This document shows positions 8,639 to 16,246 of a DNA stretch of 64,000 nt, one piece after another. The stretch is from Desmonostoc vinosum HA7617-LM4 (lineage in GTDB: Bacteria; Cyanobacteriota; Cyanobacteriia; Cyanobacteriales; Nostocaceae): assembly GCA_019359515.1 (NCBI GenBank), contig JAHHHC010000016.1, forward strand, positions 62,001 to 126,000, read 5' to 3'. Positions within the stretch are counted from its first letter, which is position 1. Each line of letters opens with the position of its first letter. Made by a program: the position numbers and the translations under genes. The notes beneath the pieces are model-generated. The model was not told where the DNA came from, did not search any database, and saw only the letters and a list, made by a program, of their open reading frames with translations.

Positions 8639-10279
8639 ATGCCATCATCTGTATTCGCCTCTGAACGCCTTCTATTTACCCCTGCTACCCCCATTAACAA
8701 CGCTATACCGCTGATTTTTGCTTTTCCCAATGAATACAGTGTAGGTATTACCAGCCTTGGCTATCAGGTAGTTTGGGCAACTTTAGCAATGCGTGAGGAT
8801 GTGCAGGTGAGTCGCCTGTTTACAGATACTCATGAACAACTGCCGAGAAAGCCAGAAATAGTGGGATTTTCTATTTCTTGGGAACTCGATTATGTCAATA
8901 TTTTAAATTTACTGGAATCTCTAGAAATTCCCATGCGAGCAACTGAACGCGATGATCGTCATCCCATTATTTTTGGTGGTGGCCCCGTTCTCACTGCTAA
9001 CCCTGAACCGTTTGCAGACTTTTTTGATGTTGTTTTGCTGGGTGATGGAGAAGACTTACTAGGAAATTTTATTGCGGCATATCAAGAAGTCAGAAATGCT
9101 TCTCGACAAACTCAACTTAAAGCACTCGCACAAATACCAGGAATTTATATTCCTAGTTTATATGAGGTGACATATCAAACAGTTGATGGGCCAATAAAGT
9201 CAATTAAACCAATTTTTCCAGAAGTTACCGCTGTGGTGCAAAAGCAAACTTATCGAGGCAATACCCTATCAGCATCAACTGTAGTCACCGAAAAAGCAGC
9301 ATGGGAAAATATTTATATGGTGGAAGTGGTGAGAAGTTGCCCAGAAATGTGCCGTTTTTGTCTGGCGAGTTATCTCACATTACCTTTTAGAACAGCTAGT
9401 CTTGAAGGTTCATTAATTCCAGCCATAGAACGAGGTTTACAAGTTACTAATCGGTTGGGATTATTGGGGGCTTCTGTTACCCAGCATCCAGAATTTGAGA
9501 CATTGCTAGATTATATTAGTCAACCAAAGTATGATGATGTTCGCCTTAGTATTGCTTCAGTGCGAACCAATACAGTCACAGTACAGTTGGCAAAAACTTT
9601 AGCACAACGAGACACGCGATCGCTTACCATTGCCGTAGAAAGTGGTTCCGAAAAAGTCCGGCAAATTATCAACAAAAAGCTGAATAACGATGAAATTATC
9701 CAAGCCGCAATCAACGCCAAAGCTGGCGGATTAACAGCCCTCAAACTCTACGGGATGGTAGGAATTCCTGGTGAAGAACCAGAAGATTTAGAGCAAACCG
9801 TAGCAATGATTCGGAGTATTAAAAAAGCTACTCCAGGATTGCGTTTAACACTAGGATGCAGCACCTTTGTACCCAAGGCCCACACGCCGTTTCAGTGGTT
9901 GGGAGTAAATCGCCAAGCCGAAAAGCGGTTGCAATTATTACGAAAACAACTCAAACCACAGGGGATAGATTTTCGTCCAGAAAGCTATAATTGGTCAATC
10001 ATACAGGCTTTGTTATCGAGAGGCGATCGCAGGCTTGCTCAACTTCTCGAAATCACACGCAACTTTGGCGATTCTTTGGGTAGCTACAAACGCGCTTTTA
10101 AACAGCTCAAAGGGCAAATCCCAGACTTAGATTTCTACGTCCACGCTGACTGGTCAACAGAGCAAGTATTACCCTGGAGTCACTTGCAAGGGCCTCTACC
10201 ACAGTCTACACTACTAAAGCATTTGGCTGATGCTACCAGTCATTTCGACTCATCCCCCAAAGAACTACAGCCAGTGTGA
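8639..10279 (+). CDS. Radical SAM protein with B12-binding-like N-terminus
   Basis: The 546-residue protein has an N-terminal region that resembles a cobalamin-binding domain of this superfamily (NEYSVGITSLGYQ; IIFGGGPVLTANPEPF; DVVLLGDGED). The radical SAM core follows, with the CxxxCxxC cluster motif at Cys234, Cys238 and Cys241 (SCPEMCRFC) and later strands such as LTIAVESGSEKVRQIINK. It should cleave S-adenosylmethionine using a [4Fe-4S] cluster; the substrate is unknown. The architecture is shared with widespread uncharacterised B12-binding radical SAM proteins. The ATG at 8639 is preferred to that at 8606 because the extra residues are encoded by repeat sequence. The start lies directly against a repeat, so translation signals are weak. 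Confidence 0.85.
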   Translation: MPSSVFASERLLFTPATPINNAIPLIFAFPNEYSVGITSLGYQVVWATLAMREDVQVSRLFTDTHEQLPRKPEIVGFSISWELDYVNILNLLESLEIPMRATERDDRHPIIFGGGPVLTANPEPFADFFDVVLLGDGEDLLGNFIAAYQEVRNASRQTQLKALAQIPGIYIPSLYEVTYQTVDGPIKSIKPIFPEVTAVVQKQTYRGNTLSASTVVTEKAAWENIYMVEVVRSCPEMCRFCLASYLTLPFRTASLEGSLIPAIERGLQVTNRLGLLGASVTQHPEFETLLDYISQPKYDDVRLSIASVRTNTVTVQLAKTLAQRDTRSLTIAVESGSEKVRQIINKKLNNDEIIQAAINAKAGGLTALKLYGMVGIPGEEPEDLEQTVAMIRSIKKATPGLRLTLGCSTFVPKAHTPFQWLGVNRQAEKRLQLLRKQLKPQGIDFRPESYNWSIIQALLSRGDRRLAQLLEITRNFGDSLGSYKRAFKQLKGQIPDLDFYVHADWSTEQVLPWSHLQGPLPQSTLLKHLADATSHFDSSPKELQPV

Positions 10280-10446
10280 GGGATGAGGGGGATAAGGGAG
10301 ATGAGGAAGATGAGGGAGATGAGGAAGATGAGGGAGAAACACAATTCCCCACTCCCCACTCCCTCCGGGAGCGGGGGCCCCGAGTTCCCCAGTCCCCAGT
10401 CCCCAATCCCCAATCCTCAATCCCCACTCCCCACTCCCCATTACAG
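10280..10446. repeat. Two abutting STRR arrays
   Basis: A purine-rich array (units such as GAGGAAGATGAGGGAGAT, about 10,283-10,340) is followed by a CCCCACT/CCCCAGT/CCCCAAT heptamer array (about 10,346-10,440). They fill the whole space between the radical SAM gene and the small Cys-rich gene. An ORF can be drawn through them, but the sequence is low-complexity repeat and not a real N-terminal extension. Confidence 0.85.
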
Positions 10447-10635
10447 ATGCAAACAACAGCAGAGTATTACTGTGCCTATTGTGGCGAACCAAACCTAACT
10501 TTTGTTGATTTAAGCGCAGGGGCACAGCAATCTTATGTGGAAGATTGTCAAGTTTGCTGTAACCCCAATATCTTATATGTCCGGATGGATGAAGACACTC
10601 TAGATATTGAGATTGATACAGAACCCGAAAGCTAA
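10447..10635 (+). CDS. CPXCG-motif cysteine-rich protein
   Basis: This 62-residue protein has a zinc-ribbon-like pair of Cys motifs (CAYCGE near the N-terminus and DCQVCC in the middle) followed by an acidic tail, matching the small CPXCG-motif family of unknown function. In this copy the first motif reads CAYCG rather than CPXCG. The ATG at 10,447 lies immediately after the STRR array; upstream in-frame codons belong to the repeat. The SRPBCC gene begins 19 bp after its stop, so the two probably share a transcript. Metal binding is inferred from the cysteines. Confidence 0.8.
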   Translation: MQTTAEYYCAYCGEPNLTFVDLSAGAQQSYVEDCQVCCNPNILYVRMDEDTLDIEIDTEPES

Positions 10636-10654
10636 ATTTTAAGTTTTTCTCTCC

Positions 10655-11098
10655 ATGCTGCACTTTATACATTCCTCAGTGATTAACGCACCTACAGAAG
10701 TAGTTTGGAAATTTCACGAAAGACCAGATATTCTGCAACTGCTAACTCCACCTTGGCAACCAGTCCAAGTAGTTCGCCGTGAGGGTGGGCTGGATGTAGG
10801 TGCAATTACAGAATTTCGCCTTTTTCTTGGGCCGTTACCCTTAACTTGGTTAGCACGACACACCGAACACGAAAAATATCGCTTGTTTACCGACGAACAG
10901 ATATCTGGGCCTTTTGAGTCTTGGGCGCATCGACATGAATTTAAACCGGAAAATGGCAACACCAAGTTAACTGATAATATTTCATTCTCCATGCCTGGTG
11001 GACAATCAGTTGAATTTATTAGTGGTTGGTTAGTGCAAGCTCAACTAGAGGCTATGTTTCGCTACCGTCACTATGTCACAAAACGTGAGTGCGAATAA
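10655..11098 (+). CDS. SRPBCC (START/Bet v1-like) family protein
   Basis: The 147-residue protein fits the helix-grip SRPBCC fold: an N-terminal strand (HSSVINAPTEVVWKFHERP), a central sheet with a WAHRHEF strand, and a long C-terminal helix (QLEAMFRYRHYVTKR). These proteins bind hydrophobic ligands in a deep pocket; cyanobacterial members are often annotated as cyclase/dehydrase-like. Ligand and function are unknown. It is probably co-transcribed with the small Cys-rich gene upstream. A 108-bp gap follows before the phosphoesterase gene. Confidence 0.8.
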   Translation: MLHFIHSSVINAPTEVVWKFHERPDILQLLTPPWQPVQVVRREGGLDVGAITEFRLFLGPLPLTWLARHTEHEKYRLFTDEQISGPFESWAHRHEFKPENGNTKLTDNISFSMPGGQSVEFISGWLVQAQLEAMFRYRHYVTKRECE

Positions 11099-11206
11099 GA
11101 AGGCGACAAGGCTAAATTTATGTAGTGAACTTCAGTAAAATTGTATCGCTGCTGATCATTGGTTTAACCTAGCTTTAAATTTATCACTGTATAATTACTT
11201 GGGCAC

Positions 11207-12958
11207 ATGTTGCCCAGAATTATCATGGTCAGAAAACAACTTCTAACGGCTGTTCTTACATTTTTCATCTGTCTTAACCTGGCAAGTATGCATTCATTAG
11301 GGCAAACAACTACGAACTCATCACCCCAACTACTGACTGATCCATTTTTGCAATTACCAACTGAAACCTCAGTGCGAGTGGTGTGGTTTACTGAGTTTGC
11401 TGGTACTAAACACACAGTCACCTACGGCGAAAATCTTCAGCAAACTGCTAGGGCAATTACAACTAAACTTAGCCGTACCCGTGAAGATCAGCAATCGAGA
11501 GTAGGCAACCAAACCCAAAACGGACAAGTTTATCAGCAACCTGTGAAACGCGACATTTGGCGACACGAAACGGAGGTAACTGAGTTAACTCCGAGTGTCC
11601 GGGTTTCTTATCGCGTTACTAGTGTGCGAGAAGATGGAGAGAGTGTTAGCAGCGATGTTTTTACCCTTACACCTACGCCAAAACCAGGTACACCGCTGAA
11701 AATTTTACTGACTTCTGACCATCAACTCAAGGCGATGACAGCGGCAAATCTGCAACAGGTTGTGAAGACAGTTGAACGAGTAGATGGGGTGTGGTTTGCT
11801 GGTGATTTAGCCAATACACCCGATCGCGCCTCAGAATGGTTTGATGATAATCGGGGTGGTGCGTTATTTCCCGGCTTACAAGGTCGTGCCAAATATGAAA
11901 TTGACCACAATGGCGTCAAGACAACCTACACTGGTGGACAAATAATTCAACATGCACCAATGTTTACCTGTATTGGTAATCATGAAGTAATGGGAAGGTT
12001 TACCAAAACCAGAGGTTTAAATAGCGAATTTGATGATGCAATTCCCCGAAAAGTTGCTCAAAAACTATATAGTGGTAAATCTCTGATTGATCATTCTTTT
12101 AATACTATTACCTATGAAGAACTTTTCACCTTACCAACAAGTAAAGAAGGTGGAAAAAGATACTATGCAGTTAGTTTTGGTGACGTGCGTTTAATAGTAC
12201 TTTATATTACTAATATATGGCGTTCTCCTAGCTTAGAGGGCAAGTATAAAGGTAGATATAGAGAATCAGAAAAAGATTTAAATCATCCAGAGAATTGGGG
12301 TCATGGACAGCTAATTTTTGAGCCAATTAGCAAAGGCAGTAAGCAATACAATTGGTTAGCAGCAGAACTTAATAGTCCTGAATTTAAACAAGCTAAGTAT
12401 AAAGTTATGATGTTTCATCATCCACCCCATACTTTGGGTGATAACATTGTTCCTGCTTATACAGACCCAGTACAAATAATTGAAAAAGATAGCGATCGCG
12501 ACATTAAAGCTGTACGTTACGAATACCCTAAAGACGCTGATTATATTATCCGCGATGTTGTCCCTCTATTAGAAGCCGCCGATGTGCAACTTGTATTTTA
12601 CGGACATTCTCATTTGTGGAACCGCTTTGTGAGTCCCAGTGGTATGCATTTTCTAGAAACATCTAATGTTGGTAATACCTATGGTGCTGCCTGGGGTAAC
12701 AAAAAGCGAGAAGTGCCAGTTGGATACCAAGAAGATTATGTTGCACTTGGCGATCCTAATGGATTAAAACCCATAGTACCAACAATTGCTCCTCTATTAG
12801 GTGAAGATGGTCAACCTCTGCCATACATCGCCAGCAATGATATTACCGTTTTTAGTATTTTTGATACAGGTACAGGTACAGTTAATAGCTATCGTTTTGA
12901 TACGCGCAAACCCGATTCTGAGGTATTAAAATTTGACCAGTTTAAATTAAAATCGTAA
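11207..12958 (+). CDS. Secreted purple-acid-phosphatase-like metallophosphoesterase
   Basis: The 583-residue protein has an N-terminal signal peptide (LLTAVLTFFICLNLASM) and an Fn3-like purple acid phosphatase N-terminal domain (VRVVWFTEFAGTKHTVTYGE). The dinuclear metal phosphoesterase motifs appear in order: ILLTSDHQ, FAGDLANTPD, CIGNHE, FHHPPH and YGHSHLWNR. It is expected to release phosphate from organic esters outside the cytoplasm. The first metal motif departs from the usual GDxG or DxH pattern. An in-frame ATG at 11,225 (MVRKQLL) gives a more typical signal peptide and may be the true start. The gene appears monocistronic, and no Pho-box could be assigned by eye. Confidence 0.86.
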   Translation: MLPRIIMVRKQLLTAVLTFFICLNLASMHSLGQTTTNSSPQLLTDPFLQLPTETSVRVVWFTEFAGTKHTVTYGENLQQTARAITTKLSRTREDQQSRVGNQTQNGQVYQQPVKRDIWRHETEVTELTPSVRVSYRVTSVREDGESVSSDVFTLTPTPKPGTPLKILLTSDHQLKAMTAANLQQVVKTVERVDGVWFAGDLANTPDRASEWFDDNRGGALFPGLQGRAKYEIDHNGVKTTYTGGQIIQHAPMFTCIGNHEVMGRFTKTRGLNSEFDDAIPRKVAQKLYSGKSLIDHSFNTITYEELFTLPTSKEGGKRYYAVSFGDVRLIVLYITNIWRSPSLEGKYKGRYRESEKDLNHPENWGHGQLIFEPISKGSKQYNWLAAELNSPEFKQAKYKVMMFHHPPHTLGDNIVPAYTDPVQIIEKDSDRDIKAVRYEYPKDADYIIRDVVPLLEAADVQLVFYGHSHLWNRFVSPSGMHFLETSNVGNTYGAAWGNKKREVPVGYQEDYVALGDPNGLKPIVPTIAPLLGEDGQPLPYIASNDITVFSIFDTGTGTVNSYRFDTRKPDSEVLKFDQFKLKS

Positions 12959-13049
12959 ATATAAATCAATAAGTAGCTGGGCAAAATTAAATTCATTCGT
13001 AGAGACAGGGAACAGGGAATGCTTAACAGGAAAATAATATAGTACTTAA

Positions 13050-13346
13050 TTAGCCCCATTCTAAAGTAATCTCTATATTAGCTGTAGAAGTACCTTTGAC
13101 AAGTAGAGGTATAAGTTTACCCGATTCAATACCAATATCTATACCAAATCTGACACTTGCCTTATCTGGCTTAACTTTTTGTAATGTTTCGGCAATTTCC
13201 TTACTAAGAGATTCTATACCTACAGTTACTTCGTTAAAAGGTCGAGTTTGAAAATTTATTTTCCGTTCACCAATTGGTGTTGCTTCAACTCTAATATTTG
13301 TACCATCAGTAAGTTCTACTGAAATAATTCTAGTTTGGAATTCCAT
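13050..13346 (-). CDS. Trypco1-like protein (CU044_2847 family)
   Basis: This 98-residue all-beta protein (VELTDGTNIRVEATPIGE; SVRFGIDIGIESGKLIPLL; ANIEITLEWG at the very end) matches the small family named after its co-occurrence with trypsin-like proteases (trypsin-co-occurring domain 1). Such domains have been proposed as adaptor modules in bacterial conflict and regulated-proteolysis systems. Here no protease, NTPase or CHAT-type gene is adjacent: the neighbour on one side is the phosphoesterase and on the other a 660-bp repeat-rich gap. It may be an orphan adaptor or the survivor of a lost module. Confidence 0.65.
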   Translation of the reverse strand: MEFQTRIISVELTDGTNIRVEATPIGERKINFQTRPFNEVTVGIESLSKEIAETLQKVKPDKASVRFGIDIGIESGKLIPLLVKGTSTANIEITLEWG

Positions 13347-14005
13347 TTTTGTTTGACTGCGTTACTCTGCCTTTATAACATCATTTTACTTAAGGCTAAA
13401 ACTCTATTTCAATGTCAAATTGTTTGACGTAGACGTGGGTAAAGCAGCGCAGCCTTGAGATTTCACATGAATAATATCATGTTCGCTTGAAGACTTATCT
13501 TTAGGGGTGAACTACAGGGCAAACGCATCTAAAGTACTGCCGATTATGACCAAAATTAAGAACCAACGAAAAAATCAGGATTTCTCGTTTGATTTACTTT
13601 CCAAGATTTAAAGCGATGCCTATGGCAAGCCGCAGAGCGTCTACGCTAAAATCTTTGTCAATAAGCAGGGACTGATGACATTATTTTGAAGTTTATTGAG
13701 AATATACTAGTCTTATTGACATGATGCGGTCGCCCTGGGTTAACGCAAAGACCGGGAACGCGGAGAAATTTTCATAAGCATCTACTAGCGTTTCAAGGCT
13801 AAAACGGTGTAATAGCCGTAGGTTGGGTTAAGCAAAGCGAAACCCAACACTAATATCCATGTTGGTTTACCCTGCGGGAAGACGCCCGGAGGACGGCTAC
13901 ATTCCTCAAACGCCAATCGAAACAATCAGGTCTAAAACCGGACTTCGTCCAAAGTTTTTGGTTCTGGCCATAAATCCCCGTTACAAAAACGGACTCCTGC
14001 CTTCG
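13347..14005. other. Repeat-rich intergenic region
   Basis: I see no intact gene in 659 bp. The stretch contains GTTGGGTT (13,822-13,829) and AACCCAAC (13,841-13,848), a common cyanobacterial inverted repeat around AAGCAAAGCGA, plus fragments such as TACCCTGCGGGAAGACGC. A short open frame near 13,510-13,610 (SKVLPIMTKIKNQRKNQDF) could be a decayed transposase start, but I cannot confirm this. Several mobile remnants are the likely explanation. Confidence 0.5.
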
Positions 14006-14740
14006 TTAGGAGCTTGTTTGTGAATCAGATATGATTTTCTTTTGTTGTTCTTGTAGCCAAGCTTCAAAGAGTTCATTTAGCAAGCGTGCTTTCATGGGTT
14101 CATCAAGTTGTGCGGGAATAAATTTTTCCAAGCGCAAAATCACAAACCATTCAGCGATACGAGTCGGGGGTGAAACTTGGCCGGGTTGAATGCTAGAGAG
14201 CATTTGCACCATAGCCGGATGTAGTGCATTCAATTCAATTGGCCCTACTAAACCGCCTGTTTGAGCCTCTGGCCCAAGAGAGAATTCCCGCGCTACTTCA
14301 GCAAAAGATTTTTCTTTATCTTGAATGCGGAAGTAGAGTTCTTGAGCAATGCCTACATCTTGAGTTCGCAGTAGAGAATAAATTACTTTGTCCAGTTTTG
14401 TCTTGCACTGAAAAAAGTAGGATTCTAGTTTATGACTCCAAGTAGCTTGCTTAAATTTTTCAATTTTCAGTCTACGAGTGGTGACAGCTTCTAGTTGACT
14501 AGCACTCAAACCTTGATAGGTCATCCAAGCTTGCACCTCAGCTTCATTTGTCAGCTGTTTTTCAGTAAAAAAATGCTGCTGAGCTTGAGCTACTTCTTCA
14601 GGCGTACACTCTACTAGTGCGATCGCTTCGTCGATGATCAATTCCCGCTGCAACTGTGGTAGCATTTGGTAGCTTGCCAGTAAAGGAACTACCTCACTCG
14701 CCGCAATTGTACGATTACCAATATAGATCGCTTCAGTCAT
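14006..14740 (-). CDS. Parvulin-type (PpiC/SurA-like) peptidyl-prolyl isomerase
   Basis: The 244-residue protein has an N-terminal helical chaperone-like part (residues 1-115) and a C-terminal rotamase domain (ELYFRIQDKEKSFAEVARE; GGLVGPIELNALHP; RIAEWFVILRLEKF) of the parvulin type. It should catalyse proline isomerisation or act as a holdase. It has no signal peptide. In cyanobacteria such cytosolic isomerases often sit with type I secretion ABC transporters that export RTX or bacteriocin-like proteins. Two RTX-type genes lie within 10 kb here but no transporter does, so that link is only contextual. The gene appears to be transcribed alone. Confidence 0.82.
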   Translation of the reverse strand: MTEAIYIGNRTIAASEVVPLLASYQMLPQLQRELIIDEAIALVECTPEEVAQAQQHFFTEKQLTNEAEVQAWMTYQGLSASQLEAVTTRRLKIEKFKQATWSHKLESYFFQCKTKLDKVIYSLLRTQDVGIAQELYFRIQDKEKSFAEVAREFSLGPEAQTGGLVGPIELNALHPAMVQMLSSIQPGQVSPPTRIAEWFVILRLEKFIPAQLDEPMKARLLNELFEAWLQEQQKKIISDSQTSS

Positions 14741-15059
14741 TAGCTTTTGTGAATTTCAAAAATATTGGATCTTTTCAAGAAGCTGTTCTTGAGCTATCTT
14801 GCCAGAGGTTTTAGGCATATCTCACTGAGCCAAAGCTCAGTAGACATTGTTTTGTGAAAATTAAAAGTAACTTTAGACACACTTTACGAATATACAATTT
14901 ATTTGAGTTTTTATCAAAGATTGTACGTATTTGGCAATGAAAAGTTTTATCGAAGAAGGGAACGGAGAACAGGGAACACTTCGACATTTATTGACAAATC
15001 TTAAACAATAATGTAAGAAATGTTTAAAATTTGTCAATAAGTGACTATGATTATCTAGG
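14741..15059. other. Intergenic region between isomerase and DUF4347 remnant
   Basis: There is no gene in this 319-bp stretch. It includes an STRR-like GGGAACGGAGAACAGGGAAC run (about 14,958-14,977) and the inverted repeat listed separately at 14,985-15,043. Confidence 0.55.
14985..15043. repeat. 22-bp imperfect inverted repeat
   Basis: The arm at 14,985-15,006 (CATTTATTGACAAAT and on) pairs with 15,022-15,043 (reverse complement CACTTATTGACAAAT and on), with two mismatches and a 15-bp spacer. It lies just past the 3' end of the truncated DUF4347 gene. It could be a hairpin terminator or the junction left by a deletion or mobile element. Confidence 0.65.
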
Positions 15060-15332
15060 TTATTGGTCGCTTAGTACAAGCTCTTTCGATTCTGCTGTCA
15101 TCGACTGGGATGATGGTGATATATGCAAGCTGTTAACTTTTCCTGTTTGTTTCAGCAACACTTGACTAATTTGTGCTATGGTGTCTCGCTTGGCATCCAA
15201 GATGATTACTTCTGTGTCGGGTAGCACACCTGCTGCTAAGCTTTGGTAATCTTTGACTGCGGAATCGATAAATACAAGGCGACTTAGAGATAGTTGCTTT
15301 GTTGGGAATTGAAGTGTATTAGTGATTAACAT
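15060..15332 (-). pseudogene. Truncated DUF4347 gene (N-terminal fragment)
   Basis: The 90 residues match the N-terminus of the 870-residue DUF4347 protein encoded at 16,247-18,859: RLVFIDSAVKDYQSLAAGV, LPDTEVIILDAKRD and VNSLHI are nearly identical in both. After the NSLHI motif, where the intact protein continues VSHGAPGK, this copy switches to an unrelated 22-residue tail and stops. It is therefore the 5' part of a once larger surface-protein gene, cut shortly before the inverted repeat at 14,985-15,043. A functional short product cannot be excluded but is unlikely, since most of the DUF4347 domain is gone. Confidence 0.8.
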
Positions 15333-15479
15333 TGCAAAATCCGTAAATATTTTGACAAAATTTCACCAAAATAATTTGATTGCAGGGAATTAGGTAAGTA
15401 GAGGCGATCGCCCCTACTCATATTATTTAGTATTGGCGATCGCTGTATGCTGGTAACTTCTAAAAAATTAAATTCGTGT

Positions 15480-16166
15480 CTACGCAGACATTTTTTTCCG
15501 CAACCGTCGCATACCAACACCAAAACCCAGTGCTGTTAGTGAACCCAAGATAGTCAAAGGTTCGGGAACAGTTTCTAAATTAGCCTTTGTTAACAAAAAG
15601 GTTGACGAGGTTGTGTAGTCATCTATATCTACAACTCCAAAACCTATGGTGTAAGTTCCTGCTTTTCTGAAATTGTAAGTATAGCTATTGGCAAAGGATG
15701 CATTGGTATAGTCAGCTAGCTTGAAGACTCTGTTGTTGACGAAGAAAAAGCCAAAGTCTTTATTGACAGTCTCTTGGGTACTAAAAGACCAATCAAAACT
15801 GAATTTTCCCCCATCTTCTACAGTAACTAAAGATTTGATTGCTGAGCCTTCAAATGCTTGGCCATCGATATCTAGGGCGCTATCACCTAAGCCAAGAAAG
15901 GCTTGTAAATCTGGGTTAGGACTAGCTTCACCTGCTGGTTGGCCTGATACATTGTAAAAACCAGAGGGTTTAGGGTCATCATCTTGTTGGATGGCATCAT
16001 TGGTTAGGAAAACTAAACCAGGCTGAGGCAGAACATCACCAAATTTCTCCCAAGTGCTGAAGTCTACGCTAGCAGCTTCTGAAGGACTTGTGGTTATACC
16101 CAAGCTAGCTAGGGTAACGATGCTTACACTCAAAGTGGAACGTTGGATAAATCGGGAAATTGACAT
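15480..16166 (-). CDS. PEP-CTERM anchored extracellular protein
   Basis: The 228-residue protein has a Sec signal peptide (SVSIVTLASLGITTSPSEAA) and ends in a PEP-CTERM sorting signal: VPEPLTILGSLTALGF followed by the basic cluster MRRLRKK. Such proteins are processed by an exosortase and directed to the envelope or exopolysaccharide. The middle part is a beta-sandwich-like domain (FSFDWSFSTQETVNKDFGFFF) without an assigned function. The ATG at 16,166 is supported by TAAGGA seven bases upstream; an upstream in-frame ATG at 16,226 would spoil the signal peptide. It lies 80 bp downstream of the DUF4347 gene on the same strand. No exosortase gene is in the window. Confidence 0.88.
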   Translation of the reverse strand: MSISRFIQRSTLSVSIVTLASLGITTSPSEAASVDFSTWEKFGDVLPQPGLVFLTNDAIQQDDDPKPSGFYNVSGQPAGEASPNPDLQAFLGLGDSALDIDGQAFEGSAIKSLVTVEDGGKFSFDWSFSTQETVNKDFGFFFVNNRVFKLADYTNASFANSYTYNFRKAGTYTIGFGVVDIDDYTTSSTFLLTKANLETVPEPLTILGSLTALGFGVGMRRLRKKMSA

Positions 16167-16246
16167 AAGATTCCTTAACAGAGATTTTGTAAATGAAGTC
16201 AACAACAAATACTCGTTAGCGTGCAACTAAGGAGTAAGCCTAGAAC

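Noticed and set aside
10276-10446. N-terminal extension of the small Cys-rich protein
   Set aside because: The extension is encoded wholly by STRR heptamers, and the family starts at the ATG at 10,447.
13500-13620. Possible transposase start in the repeat-rich gap
   Set aside because: The frame is short and stops quickly, and no flanking inverted repeat or second fragment could be matched.
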